DNA of 64,000 nt from Lichenostomus cassidix (taxonomy: Eukaryota > Chordata > Aves > Passeriformes > Meliphagidae). The notes beneath the pieces are model-generated. The model was not told where the DNA came from. It worked only from the letters and a program-made list of their open reading frames with translations, and did no database searches. The DNA lies in contig CM039184.1 of the NCBI GenBank assembly GCA_008360975.2, positions 45,455,797 through 45,519,796 of the forward strand, in the 5' to 3' direction. Made by a program: the position numbers and the translations under genes. Of this stretch, positions 12,958 to 24,825 are shown one piece after another (position 1 is the stretch's first letter; the number at the start of each line of letters is the position of its first letter).

Positions 12958-15900
12958 CTGCAAGACAAACAGAAAAGGAAAATCAGGTGTGCTAAAGAAC
13001 TGTACCCAAGAAAGCCACCTGGGGACCCATCAACAGTGAGAAAATTCACATGTCTATCAGTGTAGTTCTACTGCTACAAAATCAAGTTCAACAACTTTCT
13101 AGGTTTTTTTCCACAGCCTCCACACACACAAAAAAGTGAAACTTACCCAAAGCCTCTCACATTTTCAATATTCACATTTTAAGCTGAATGTGAATATTTA
13201 AGTTTACCTACGCCCATTTAATAAGATGGGCCAACAATTACAAAAATATACACATTTTTTACAGAAATAATTCAAAATGTTGTGTAACTATATGCAGAAC
13301 TCTGCTGAAGTTTCACATATCTTATTTGTACCACCTCAGTTCTTCCCTTCCTGCTCACCCTACACTTATTTTCTGCTCCTTCAGCTTGTTTAGTAAAGTA
13401 GGAGTAAATTTAGTTTACTAATTCCAGGAGGCAGGAACTATGTATTGTTAATATACTGCAATTTGACTAAACCACTTCCAGATGATGCAATTATTTATTC
13501 AGAAGGGCGCTGAAACAAGGGGAGTAGGGTGTAAGCATTTCAAGATACACAGTTGATACTTCTGAGAATTTAACTATGATCTACTTCTCATACAGTATCT
13601 CTACTGATCATTTTACCAGGCAATAACTATCTGTCAGTTTGGCTTCACGTCATTCGAGACCTTCAAGCAAAGGCATTTATTCCCTCTGTTAAAATGTACA
13701 TGTTGCACATCAGCATTTTTAATAGGTTGCCTACATTCCTAGTTAAAATACTTGATGCTGTTAACACTACAAACATTCAGCTGAGACTTACTTGACCAGG
13801 TGCGAGACGACGGCCACAGCTGCAGCTTCTGCTTCGAATCCTACTTCTGCGAGAGCACTGCAAGAGAAGAGTTCGACAAACCTCTTTTGAGACAGAAGGT
13901 TTAATAAAGACAGACTCTGCAAGCAGACTTGCAATGCTGGAGACAAGGTTTGAGGACAGAGAGGAACCACAGTAAGCTTTCTTCTAAGAACAGGCTCTGC
14001 CAACAACCACACATCTTGCATAATTAATACATTAAGGAAAATGGAACTATTCATTGTAAATACAGGATGAGGCGCTAAAACCTAATTGATATTTGATATA
14101 CTACTCCACCCATATAAAGAACAATTAAAAACTTTTTAAATTTTAAAAACAGACCAACAGTTTTAAAAACTGACTTTTAACATATTCCTTAACAAAATAC
14201 CTACCATTTTTTTAGTGACTACCTCTCCCTTCACAATTACAAAACCATTTTCCATCAGAGCAGGCCAGATGTGATAGGCCACATAAGGAGCGGAGAAATC
14301 GGAGTCAAAACTACGATAGTACCTGTTGAAACACACAGTACAAGAAATGTCAGCATATAAGTGCCAGAAGATAAATATGTTTCAAATCATCAATGCTGAT
14401 AAAAAGCAGGATACTAGCTACAGCTTTAATATCTTTCTTAACAATTTTTCCACATCACAAAAATAAGTATTCTTTAGTTGATCCTGTAAAAGAAATGCAC
14501 TTGGAAGACAGACTTAGAAGAACATATTGGTTACTTATACTGACAGACATTCCATTAAAGCCATCTCACACTTCAGAAGGCCACTAGACCTTAATTTTTG
14601 CGTAAGTCCCACACAAGCCAGGGCCCCTGCATCCACTGACAGATTAAACCTTCTGAGCAGCAAATTGGCAGGCACAGTCATCCCCTCTTCCTGAAATACC
14701 TTGCTAAAACAAGCAATAAAGGATCTTACAGAAACACTCAACTATAAAGTTACATCCTAGTATCTTATGAGACATGTGGCAACCTGATTAGCAAGATCCT
14801 CATATATTGATAATGAAACACTGACATTTTAGCTATGAAAAATTAATTCAAAGGTATGTATACTACCTCTCTAAGTCTGGAATATTGGCTACATAACATG
14901 TCTGGCTTTTTGGATTCAAATTTAGATCAAATACCAAATAACAAATTTTTAAAAAGCAATGCATCTATAATTTTGTGATAGATAGACAGACAGATAGATA
15001 TATGTGTCTCTCACAGCAGCACGCAAAAACGTTATTACATGTGTTTTTTTAAGGCCATAAACACCACGTAGGTGGAGAAAGCATCCCAAGACTATACCAC
15101 AATGCTGATTGAATCAGAATGCTGATGGTTCTTAATTTAGCCAACAGTTTTGAGTGTCAAAAGCTAACTGTCCAGTATTTGGACAGGATGACTGAGTGCA
15201 TGTACGACTTTGCACTCTCCTTTTTGAGAGTCTACTGTCATCTTCTGTATTTCTCTCCTTGACTTCTCAAGCTCTTCACCACCTAGGTTCCATTCTATTT
15301 TAAATTATTACCAGAAACCTCCTAAGTGACGTAAGGTTTTTTTTGCTTTTGAGAGCAGTTTTTTATGACCTATCAATCCCATTAATTTTCTAGAAGACAT
15401 GGAAGCACCCTACAGTTCTCTGCCTGCTAAAAAAGCAGCCTGACCCTATAGAAAAAAGAAAAAATTATGTTCTGGTGCAAATTTTTTTAACAAAACTCCA
15501 ATTTTTAAGAGGCATTTTTTGGTTTTGTTTAGCTCTAAACCAGAAGAGATGGGAGCATATTAATACTCATATGTTGTACAGCAGCTGCAGCCTGGAGGTT
15601 GCAGCAAACTTGTTGATGATCCTGGAAACAGACACCAATTGCCAGAACTCAGTAAACATAGTTTTTACAGAACAGACCAGTAAGAAGGAACAAAGAGGCA
15701 AACATTTTTTTTAAAAGGCAGATAGAGATTAACAGGGAAAGCTATGATCATTTTCTTCTTAAATGATAAATTAAATATGCTCTCAAGACTGAAGGTTATC
15801 CAGAAAATTGCTCTGCTGTTCACTAAAAAAAAAAAAAGTTAACACTTGTCTATGCGCTGGTATTTATACACTAACGTAAACCTTAAAGACATACCAAATT

Positions 15901-18900
15901 CACTACAGGCTAGGGGGTTTTGCCCCAAATTAATGTTTAGCAATCTTAAACTTTTATATTAGTTAGGAAACAAGTAGACCATACAACCGGATGAATCTCT
16001 TTAATGGTAAGAGTCTGACTGAATATAAAGATTTCTTACATGGTCCTGTTGAAAAGTTCTCCATCAATACCAAAGGCAATATCAAGAGGAGGAGTGAGTG
16101 TCTGCATTAAAAATGCCACAGAGCACAACTCTCGAATCAAACTGCTGATCACAATGAAATCAACTACTGCTGGACATGAAATCACTGGGTTCGAGCTCAT
16201 GGAGCAAATTACTTCCTGAAAATAAACATACATCATCAATTTGCACTCACGAACAATTTTATTCAAAAGCAAGTATAGAAATCCCCCCCAAATTTGCCTC
16301 TCAGCTTTCTACATTTAAAAATCAGTATAAAAAGCTCATAGTAATGGTGCCCTAGACTATTCCAGGAAACAGTACCTTCAGAAAGAATGTGCTGATATAA
16401 ACAAAGAAAACAAGCTATTACTAAGTCATACATATACTAGTCCTTGCAATATTCTTTTGGAAAGTCAACTGCTACAAGACAAAGTCCATACACTAACTTT
16501 TTTCTCCTTCAAGTTACAGTGCATTTCTAGTTTACATACGCTGAACTTAGTAGCTCCTGAAAGAGATCACCACATCACTTCCCCACTGCCCTTGACTTAC
16601 ATGGACACTGTGAAAAACGTCATACAGATCCGTGTGGCAAACGATATAATCCACAGCAGCAGCTTCAAGTGACCCAGGTCCCATGTGATTTAGAGCCAAA
16701 GTGTCTTTTACTTGTATTTTGATCTTCCAGAAGGCCATCTTCGCTGCACGAAAAGATTCCTGCAAATATAAGGAACATCTAGTTAAATACAGGAGACTGA
16801 GATTAATTTTTTATCAGTTATCTGAGAAAATTAATTTAGCCCACTATCATCATAATAAGGAGGAATATAATACACCACTGTAAAGGAGAAAGTTAACTCA
16901 CCTGGAAGGAATTATCTGATTGAGCGTAATTTATTTGCAGAAGATAAGATTGAAAAGCTTCCCATCTAACCTTCTACATTTGCATGGGATTCCATCATAC
17001 ACCCATGATCAATGCAATCATTTTCAAAGATACCATGACTAATAGCATTTCAAGTGCCACAGCCTAACAGGAAGACAGGAACATCTCTAGTTTGTTGGGA
17101 AAAGAGGCTGAATTGGAGAGTGTAAACTGAATGACAGTTGTAAGAAAAAACCTTCAGTAAGTTAAAAGTGCTTCGGATCACACACATTAAGACATGCTGC
17201 CTCTCTGACACAGGTATGTGATACATCATTTTTACAGAAAAGAAGATTCAATACAAAAAAGTGAAAACAACTTTCTTCAAACTGAGCTAATGGTAAATGT
17301 GAGGTATCTAGGTGGTTTCAAGGGACCCAATTAAACTAAAAAAGCACACAGCTACAAGCAAAAGGAAAGCATGATATGGAAAGATTTTTAGCTTTGCAGT
17401 GCTGTAGTATTTAATGCAGCATTCCCAAAAGAATTTTTCTAAATAAGGCAGTGTTGATCACTGCAGGCATCATCCACTTTTCAGACCAAATCAAACTTCT
17501 TTTAGCACCTGTGCTATAAATCATTGACTCTGTTCCAGTCTTGGGACAGGTCAGTTAGGACACTGAATTGAGAGTTCAGTGTAGAAGTGTGAGGGGAAGA
17601 AAGAAAAATCAAAGTAAATTAAGGATGAAAACTTTTCTTCTCGGCACTTAACAGAAATGCTAATTTACCCACAATTTAATCCAATGCAGACATAGTATTT
17701 TACAAAACACTTCTGGCCTGTAAAATAAGACATAATATTTTCTTTCTTACCACAGCTGCAATGTATATGATCCTCTGCACCATCTCCATGTCACAGATGA
17801 ACGTCCTCAAAGTGCACTCTGCATCCAAGCGTTCTTGAGCAAAGATGCAGCCAAAGCGAGCGATGAGGCAAGCGCGACGCGAAGCATTGGCTCGCTTGGC
17901 TCGGGCAGGTGACCAGGTCCTGGGGGAAAGGGGGCAGGGGGGCTTGCACCTCTGAGGAGTGGGGCTCCGGGCAAGCCTATGACAGACATGCAAAGAGGAT
18001 CAATGTCACTCTACCATCCTCAGCTGGTTTCCCCCAGGACAAACCTTTTTGTCAATTTAATTTTTTACAAGGGCAAGGTGAGATTTTGAGCCAATGTAAT
18101 TAAAGAAACTGCAGCTGGTCAGTCTAATATGAAAGCATTTGCATCAATACATTTTTTGAGCTAAAGCTTAAATGGTAAAAGTAAAGTAATTCCTAAAGCA
18201 TGTGTAGCCAAGCACTTTGCTCTTAGGAAACACACTTTTAACTAGTAATATTTTGGAGATTTGTTCCTCTTTCAGTACCACTGAAGAGTACCGCTGAAGT
18301 CAAACAAGTGAAAATGGAACACTGTACAATTATAGGGCAGTACTTGTTATAAGAGGACTCATCAAAAAAAATAACTATCTCTTTTTATTCTGTACAGTTG
18401 CTCTCAATGTATTTGTGTAAAGCTGCATTGTTTGCTGTTTTGTCTCATAGCTGTTTTGTCTCATAGCTGTTTTGTTTAACATAGCTGCTTTAAAATAAAG
18501 TATTTGGGCACTAGGAGAAATCATCTAAAGAGTTCATGTTCCTTCATAATTTATCTTTTGTTTATATTTAAATTTCAAATGAGGAGGAAATTCATGCTAC
18601 CCAACATGACCAATTTCTATGATTCAGTGAACTCTTTGAATAAGGCCTCTACCTGCTCCTGAGAATACACTTTTGGGCATCCAGGATAGAAATCTCATTC
18701 CGCAGTGTTAGAATCTGCTGCTCATAGTCATTCAGTTCCTGTAACTTCCTCAAGGATTTGCACTCTTCAGCTTGGGAAGCCTTTAGACTTAATCACACAG
18801 AATAGTCAGTCACAAGATGTCCTTTTATTAATGTAAAATATCTATCAAACAATCCTCATCATTGAACAACAGGAGCAGAAAAAAAGAGGAAAATTATTGA

Positions 18901-21900
18901 GCAAGCTCCTTATGCTGAAATACAGGAAAAATCAAGCGTTTAAAAAAGCATAAAACAAAGCAGACAATCTCACTTTAAAATGTGTAAGTGTATTGTGACA
19001 GGAGTGGATACACTACACTCTCTGCTACAGGAAACATTTGGTTAACTACTGGTTAACATTTGGTGTCCTTGCACTCGCTCAGATTATGAGGTCTAAAGAA
19101 ACTGATTTCTTTCCCATATTTAAGATGTTAACTAAACCATCTCAGTTTTCTTTCCTAAATATTAAGAAGCTAGGTATTTTCTTCTATCAGGTCCTTTGGG
19201 CTCTTTTCTTTGCTGGGATTAGCCAGTCAAAGGATATCACAGATGTTATTCAAGTAATACCAAAAGCTAACAATTCCTCTCCTGCCATCCCCAAGAGAAG
19301 CAGTGTTTCCTAAAGATTGGCAAACAATCAGTGAAGCAAGTTATCTTCTGTCCTTTACTCTTACTTAATATAATAACCTATCCCAATATCTCTGCTTTCC
19401 CTCCAAACACCAGTATTACTGTTGCTTTCCCCTTACCAAAAGTGGAAGGAAAAAGAAACCTATGCTTTCCATTTATTTTGAAGGTATTCGGTCTGTTGTT
19501 CCTTTTTTTTCCTGAAGGACCGTGGTGAGATTTTTGAGGATCTGAACCAATGAAAGCTCTAACATTTTTCAATTGACAAGATTCTTGTTCCACCTTTTTA
19601 AGGAGCTGGCTGACTGAGATAACCACAGGTAATAAGGCCAGCAACCTCTGCTAAGAGGAAAAGACTGCCTAGTTCCATGGTTATCCTTAGTCAGCTCCTT
19701 CAGGAAGGACTTCTAGCAGAATAATAGTAAAAGAGTAAAGAATTCTACTATAAAGGACAACTGGGAAAGAAAAGTAGATTTGGGAAGATGAGTTCCAGAA
19801 ATAGGCATGGGAAAAATCCAAATTGATATTCTTGGAATCACTTAATAAGGGCATGAAATTATGTCAATAATATATAGCCCAAGACTTGTCAACATTCATT
19901 GTTCTCATGCTAACAGAACGCATGAGAATGTGTCTGCCATTTGAAGCTACCTCTTAAATGGCTCTGGAACTGGCAATAATTGCACAAATTTGTATCTGAA
20001 GCGATTTAGTAATTTTTATATTATAGCGCTCCACAAAATATGTTTTATGCATCTAGGCAAAATCTCTTTAGGCCTAGTCAGTTATCTGGAAATCCAACTC
20101 TCTTCCTCCATCTTACAACAGTCACTTATCTTCTCGGATATTTATATATCAATTACATAGCACAATTAATTGTGACATGTTGTAGGTCCTTCAATAAATG
20201 TTACACTATAGCTACTCAAGTGATTTTTATTTAGGGTTTGCTCAGCATGTAACATTTCATAGACTGTAGCTCCAAATGTGATTGTCATGGACTACACAAA
20301 ACCTTTCCATGTAGAATACTGGCAAGTTTTCCAACACCTCTGCCAGAAGCAAAACCTACCAAGCCAATTTATGAATGTGGGTGTGGCTGTATCATTTGTA
20401 CCCTACTTTGGATACATACACAAGATACAGAGCCTAGATGCATTTTGAAACGCTGGTTTTAGGCCAGAAATGAAACATTTTACAAATCTCCATCAGTACT
20501 TAGATGTCAAGGGAAAAATATTGCTTGCTGGGAAAAAGCAAACAAAAAAAAGCAAACAAAAAAAATTGCAGGTAATTTCCCTACTCTTTTTCTATCTGCT
20601 TGATCTGCTGACGAGTTGAACTTAGTGTATTCTCCAGCTCTTGTAGTCGACAAATCGAAGTGCTGTTCAATTCTCCCAGCTGCATCTCTTCCCCAACTGA
20701 ATCCTACCAGGAAATGAAGTCACAGTGCTTGAATACTCTACCTTACAGATTCCCTCAGCAATGTACTATAGCATTATTGGCAGATGTGTTTCTAAATATT
20801 TCAGTAACAACCATTTCTAAAGAAAATGAGAACAAAAACAATTGCATTCTCTCTAAAAACATAAGCAATATCTTTTGGGCACACCCAACAAAGACTCAAT
20901 TATATCAAGAAAAATATTCACTTATTTTATACCTCAAGGTAGAAATTATGGAAGGCCTGCATATGCAGATTTACTGCCTGAATCATCAGAACAAAGTTTT
21001 GCAGATGTGTTGCATGGTCTTTTTTCCAGTGAGTCAACTTCTGATTAACTACATCACCAACTCAAGTAAACATTTTGGGAATTCATGTACACAAAACAAC
21101 AGAAAAAGTTATTAGAACAGAAGAGCCAAGTATTGTCATTCCAGAAAGCACACTACTACACATGCAGCTGTCTTTAACAACCCACAGAATGGTCTGATAG
21201 TACTGGAATTAAATAAGTAACTGTGCAACAGGCTTTTCTTTAGATTTTGAATGTCACATGCAATGACAAATCTACAACTGATATGCCTGGTGTACTGTCA
21301 TTTAATAACAACATTATTTTAGATTTTGTGGGGGTTTTGGCAGAACCCTCTTCCTGCATTATACTAGAATATGACTCTTAAGGGATATCACTTTTTATTT
21401 GTCCTATTTTAATTGCGAAAGATCTTGACAGGGCAGGTGTAAAAATGTGAAACCAAAGAACATGGAGACATCACTGTCAAATCTCATGATCTTAAAGATC
21501 TTCCCCTAGTCTGAATTAGCCAACGCTCTTATTTTCCTTCAAAATAGAAAGCCACAACAGATCTGTCTTTTCTGCCAAACTGTTAGTATTACATCCCCTT
21601 CAGTAAATATCAAACACATACTAACTCCAAATATGAGGGCAGGAGCCTGATATCTGTGTGTCATGACACACATAAGCACTTCTTTTTTTAACACTTCAGG
21701 AAATAATATAATTTTAAGATACTCTTCGAGTTTTTTCTTAAAAAAAAAAAATAAAAGGAGCTCACAGATTAATGCATGGAGTTAATGCACACCTTCAGCT
21801 TACACATGTATTTTCACATAATGTTAATTTTTTCTAAAAGAGATATGGCATAAATACTTCTATGATGTCTCAGAAAATGTAAACATAGCAAATCTTTACC

Positions 21901-24462
21901 TAGAAAAGGAAAGCAGTATAATAATATGGACCTCTTATACATGCAGATCCCTCCACAATAGCATGATTGTCTCCATAGGTGTCTCCATGAGCAACTAAGG
22001 ACATATTTCATTAAGTCAAATCTGAGAGGGAGGCTAATATTAACAGAAAGTCATTAAAGCTTTTCTGCAGATATAAATTCACATGGCTCTATTCCCTTAA
22101 AATAAGTTTCTTACACACCTGAGCACCACCTCCTGAAGCACCTTTTATTGTTTCTGCACCTTCATTAAGAGAATCTAAGAAAATACATACATTAAGAAAT
22201 GGTGAGAACTTACAGAAAGAGCCAGAGTTGGAAAAAATGTCACATGTGGAACATGTTAGTAATTAGACAAGGCACTGATTTACCTTTTTGAGATGTTTCA
22301 CTGAGAATTGAGAAGAGCTGCTTTTGAATCGCGCTGTTCAATTCTAATATTTCACAGCATCGGTTCATATTTTCACCACTGGTGTTACTCTGTAAATTAA
22401 TGTGCATTACTACATCTGCGGGGGCTTTCTTAGTTAAAGTTATTCCTGCAACAATCATGGCATTCCCCCCGCCCCATAATTACACCTTCCCAACCTTTTC
22501 TTACTGGATCCATTAGAATACTCAATTTTTAAGCTTCACATTTTTAATAGGCAAATGAACAAGACATCAGGACTTCAATGCCCAGTTAATTCACTACCTG
22601 AGAAAACTCCTTTTCCATCATAAAGAGGCTGTAATCACAACCATCTCTAAAAGAAGAAGCATAGTAATTGTGAATCTGAGATAAAATCTTTCAACTGTTA
22701 TTAAAATAATAATCTGAAAGATTGTTGGATTTAAAACAAACAAAAACAGTCCAAAATCTGGTTTTCCATATAAGCTGAAATAATAAATATAAGGCTGTTG
22801 GCTTGCTTTGTCAGCAGCCACGTGAAGCCTCCATGGAATTTCACCTGATTTTTAAGAGTTACAAGCTGAAACAAATACTACTGAAGTAGGAACAAAACCC
22901 AGAATTATGCCTAGGAAACAGCAAAGCGACATCACTTTCAGCAAATGCAATTTTGAAAAGGACTTGATGGGGTTAATCTGTCCAGGATACTACTGCAGAA
23001 TACACACTTGGTACCTGCTTCCTTAATCTTCATCTGTAAACCTGTGTATCACCTTCCACATAGATCACCCTCTAGGTCTTCAGGTTTTAATGACTCCATA
23101 TGGTTTTTACAAGCTTCCAAAACAGCTGAAATTCCCACCCATGCTCCCATCAGCTTGTGTTTTGATTGCTGCAACATGCTTTCCCCAAGCCTTGGGGAGC
23201 AGAGTCAACCTGCTCAACTCCACAAGAACACGGCTGCTAAGTGCATTTTTCCAGCTCATTACAGCGACATAACACCCACTGTGCTTCCATCTGCCAGTTC
23301 CTCTTTTTCTGCAACAGCAGCTTGAAACTGTTCATCTTCATGTCCCAAGACCTGAAAGACTATTCCCAACTCACTACGGAGAGGTCAGCTCCCACTACCG
23401 CTCAGCCCTCCCGAGCTCTACCGCCACCATCCATTTGCAAGATTTTAAAATGCATGGCACTGCTCCTCCTCTGGCATCCTCTATGGTGGCTTTACCAGCT
23501 ACTCTCAAACTCCTTCTTAAAATTGTCCTTTCCCAAGAATCCCGCAGAGAATTACACTGGCTATGTAACTGCAACTCCTATCCACCGTGAAGTAAAAAAA
23601 GGAACTGACTTCCCCTGAAAACGCTTCATCTCTGCTCAGCACCTTTTCTCGCCAACCACAGCACACAGTAGGTGGCTACAGGCGCCTGACCAACCATCCT
23701 GAAGCTACAGAAACCTGCAGACGCAGGAGTTAAAGTTTTCCACTGAGCAAAGTCACAGCTGCCAAGTCTCATGGTCACTTCATCTTTCTCTGATTTTACA
23801 CCTTCCCTACTGCTTCCACTGTTGCACCTCCTCAGTTTCCTGTTACTCCTCCATGGACACCACGACACCCATCCGCAGCCTTCTCCTCAGACACGAAACC
23901 CTTCGCTCACACCCGCTTGCCCCGCTCTGCAGCCCTTCGGCGGCAGGGCTGTCCTGCAGCAGCCTCTCAGCTCCAACACCTTTCCCCACCCAGAAGAGCT
24001 GGGATGCTGGATAACCCGTACTCACTTTCAGCACTATTCCTCGCGTTCTCCTGACTGTTCCTGGGCCACAGCCGATTCCTTCCGAGCACAACCCCACCCG
24101 CGGTCCTTCCCCCCTGCCGGGCTTTTACTACAACGCTCTCCTCTTTTCTGAACACAGCCAGTACCGCTCAAACCTCACTTTTAACCTCCAACCCTCGTTT
24201 GCAGGGAACATTGTCACAGGCAAAAAGCCGAACAGCTGAAGCTGTGAGCGCTTAAAATGTGTTAAAACGGCGGTGGCTGGAGGCGCGCGCGGGGCAGCGC
24301 CCCAAACCGGCCTGTGAGCCCCGAGCGGGAGCCGCTGCCGCTCCGCCGCCGGCCCCGGGGAGAGGCACGACCCACCTCGTAGTCCTGATGCCAGTTCTCC
24401 AGCTTCTCCTGCAGCTGGCGGACGCTGCCCTGCCCCACCAGACTCTGTAAATCCTTGGCCAT
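12859..24462 (-). CDS. SPATA18: SPATA18 (MIEAP), mitochondria-eating protein; whole coding span
   Basis: Known role of the family: a p53-inducible protein of mitochondrial quality control that acts at mitochondria and helps remove oxidised mitochondrial proteins. Translated exons follow the human protein from end to end. They run from an N-terminal helix ([18 protein letters not shown]), through a coiled-coil middle ([38 protein letters not shown]), to the conserved C-terminal MIEAP domain ([52 protein letters not shown]) and a final Arg/Ser-rich tail. Twelve exons give about 500 residues, against about 538 in human. All junction phases agree except that between the exons at 19437-19609 and 18653-18780. 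The start codon at 24462 has G at -3 and +4 and lies in the CpG island shared with SGCB. The last exon is the least certain. Confidence 0.93.
13792..13857 (-). CDS. SPATA18: SPATA18 exon 11 (Arg/Ser tail)
   Basis: Acceptor TCTTGCAG, donor GTAAGT; 66 nt, phase 0 both ends. It encodes [20 protein letters not shown], comparable in composition and place with the human CRSRSLSPIC tail. Confidence 0.82.
14205..14322 (-). CDS. SPATA18: SPATA18 exon 10 (end of MIEAP domain)
   Basis: Acceptor TCAACAG, donor GTAGGT; 118 nt, phase 2 in, 0 out. It encodes [39 protein letters not shown], matching human [35 protein letters not shown]. Confidence 0.95.
14977..15001. repeat. GATA/GACA microsatellite
   Basis: Short tetranucleotide run mixing GATA and GACA units in the SPATA18 intron between exons 9 and 10. 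Confidence 0.85.
16040..16215 (-). CDS. SPATA18: SPATA18 exon 9 (MIEAP domain)
   Basis: Acceptor TTTTCAG, donor GTAAGA; 176 nt, phase 0 in, 2 out. It encodes [20 protein letters not shown]... [21 protein letters not shown] and IDGELFNR, matching human NPKISFPPVVDF...LEPPLDIAYGADGEVFN. Confidence 0.95.
16601..16759 (-). CDS. SPATA18: SPATA18 exon 8 (MIEAP domain)
   Basis: Acceptor TTTGCAG, donor GTAAGT; 159 nt, phase 0 both ends. It encodes [20 protein letters not shown]... [19 protein letters not shown], matching human EAFHVAKMAFRHFKIHVRKS...DYVICHLDLYD. Confidence 0.95.
17751..17976 (-). CDS. SPATA18: SPATA18 exon 7 (start of MIEAP domain)
   Basis: Acceptor TGTCATAG, donor GTAAGA; 226 nt, phase 2 in, 0 out. 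It begins with an Arg/Ser/Pro-rich segment ([11 protein letters not shown]) like the human RS-rich linker. It then reads [20 protein letters not shown] and [11 protein letters not shown], matching human ALLSRFSDSYSQARLDAQC and [10 protein letters not shown]. The linker is GC-rich compared with the flanking introns. Confidence 0.94.
18434..18480. repeat. 16-bp tandem repeat, about 2.8 copies
   Basis: The unit GCTGTTTTGTCTCATA is repeated exactly at 18434-18449 and 18450-18465, followed by a partial third copy from 18466. It lies in the SPATA18 intron between exons 6 and 7. Confidence 0.92.
18653..18780 (-). CDS. SPATA18: SPATA18 exon 6 (start uncertain)
   Basis: It encodes [37 protein letters not shown], matching human DYKKQLRNLKEEIAVLSAEK. 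Donor GTAGAG leaves phase 2, which fits exon 7. The acceptor is open: starting after CTAAAG at 18780 needs phase 0, whereas a start at 18770 (after CCCAAG) fits phase 1 from exon 5 and keeps the whole frame open. An unseen small exon is another possibility. Confidence 0.8.
19437..19609 (-). CDS. SPATA18: SPATA18 exon 5 (predicted)
   Basis: With acceptor CTCAGTCAG and donor GTAAGG the 173-nt segment is open and starts in the phase left by exon 4, reading (D)[19 protein letters not shown]... [14 protein letters not shown]. The first part resembles human EEINQLKKQLKSLQAQ; the rest is polar and basic like the human segment but weakly similar. It leaves phase 1, which does not fit the simplest start of the next exon. 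Confidence 0.65.
20532..20568. repeat. Short A-rich tandem repeat beside SPATA18 exon 4
   Basis: The unit AAAAAGCAAACAAA occurs twice in tandem. On the minus strand it is a pyrimidine-rich tract about 20 bases inside the intron after the exon 4 donor. Confidence 0.75.
20585..20703 (-). CDS. SPATA18: SPATA18 exon 4 (coiled coil)
   Basis: Acceptor CTGGTAG, donor GTAGGG. It encodes [16 protein letters not shown]... [17 protein letters not shown], corresponding to the human MQQLDSNLNSTRSQLNQ region. 119 nt, phase 0 in, 2 out. The human RLLPWLEASFTAASLGK stretch has no counterpart between exons 3 and 4, although the phases join directly. Confidence 0.88.
22119..22174 (-). CDS. SPATA18: SPATA18 exon 3
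   Basis: A 56-nt exon with acceptor TTTCTTAG and donor GTGTGTAAG. It encodes (D)[26 protein letters not shown] matches human NDGVETIK. Phase 1 in, 0 out, fitting both neighbours. Confidence 0.85.
22284..22389 (-). CDS. SPATA18: SPATA18 exon 2
   Basis: Acceptor TTTACAG, donor GTAAAT. It encodes [17 protein letters not shown]... [10 protein letters not shown], matching the human NLNHCLELIEQ...FGILTAAAQEG segment. 106 nt, phase 0 in, phase 1 out. Confidence 0.92.
24376..24462 (-). CDS. SPATA18: SPATA18 exon 1 (coding)
   Basis: 29 codons from the ATG, ending CAGGACTACGAG before the donor GTGGGT. It encodes [10 protein letters not shown]... HQDYE, aligned with the human N-terminus. Phase 0 at the donor. 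Confidence 0.93.
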
Positions 24463-24797
24463 GGCTAGATGTCAACTCGCTCCCGGGGACGCTGCGGTGA
24501 CTCCTCCGTCCCTCCGGGAGCGCTCCTCGGGCGGAACAGGTGTAACGGAGATGGTACAGCCAGCCCGGCCCCCTGCCCTGGGCTGGGCCGCGTCCGAGGG
24601 CCTTAGCAGCCGCGCGGGTGACGTGAGGGCTGCCGCGGCGGCGGCGCTGCTACGGTAACGCGGCGCGGGGGGAGCGCGGCGCCCCCCGGGAAGCGGCACG
24701 GCCCGCGGCCGCCAGGCGGCGCTGCCGGGTAACGCCGGCGGGAGCGACAGCAGGGGGCGCCCGCGGGCCCTGCGCAGCGGCCGTGGCGGCGGCGGGG

Positions 24798-24809
24798 GAA
24801 GATGGCGGC
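24798..24809 (+). promoter_or_regulatory. YY1-type motif over the SGCB start codon
   Basis: AAGATGGCGGC matches the YY1 core and contains the ATG itself. An inverted GCCATTTT-type match lies about 160 bases downstream, at 24960-24967 in intron 1. Motif match only; binding is inferred. Confidence 0.5.
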
Positions 24810-24825
24810 GGCCGCCCCCGAGCAG
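24802..24825 (+). CDS. SGCB: SGCB exon 1 (coding)
   Basis: Eight codons, MAAAAPEQ, before a somewhat weak donor GTCCGT. Human has a longer alanine run ending in the same EQ. Confidence 0.93.

Noticed and set aside
20660..21115. 151-codon plus-strand frame
   Set aside because: It overlaps SPATA18 exon 4 in antisense, has low-complexity composition and no recognisable domain.
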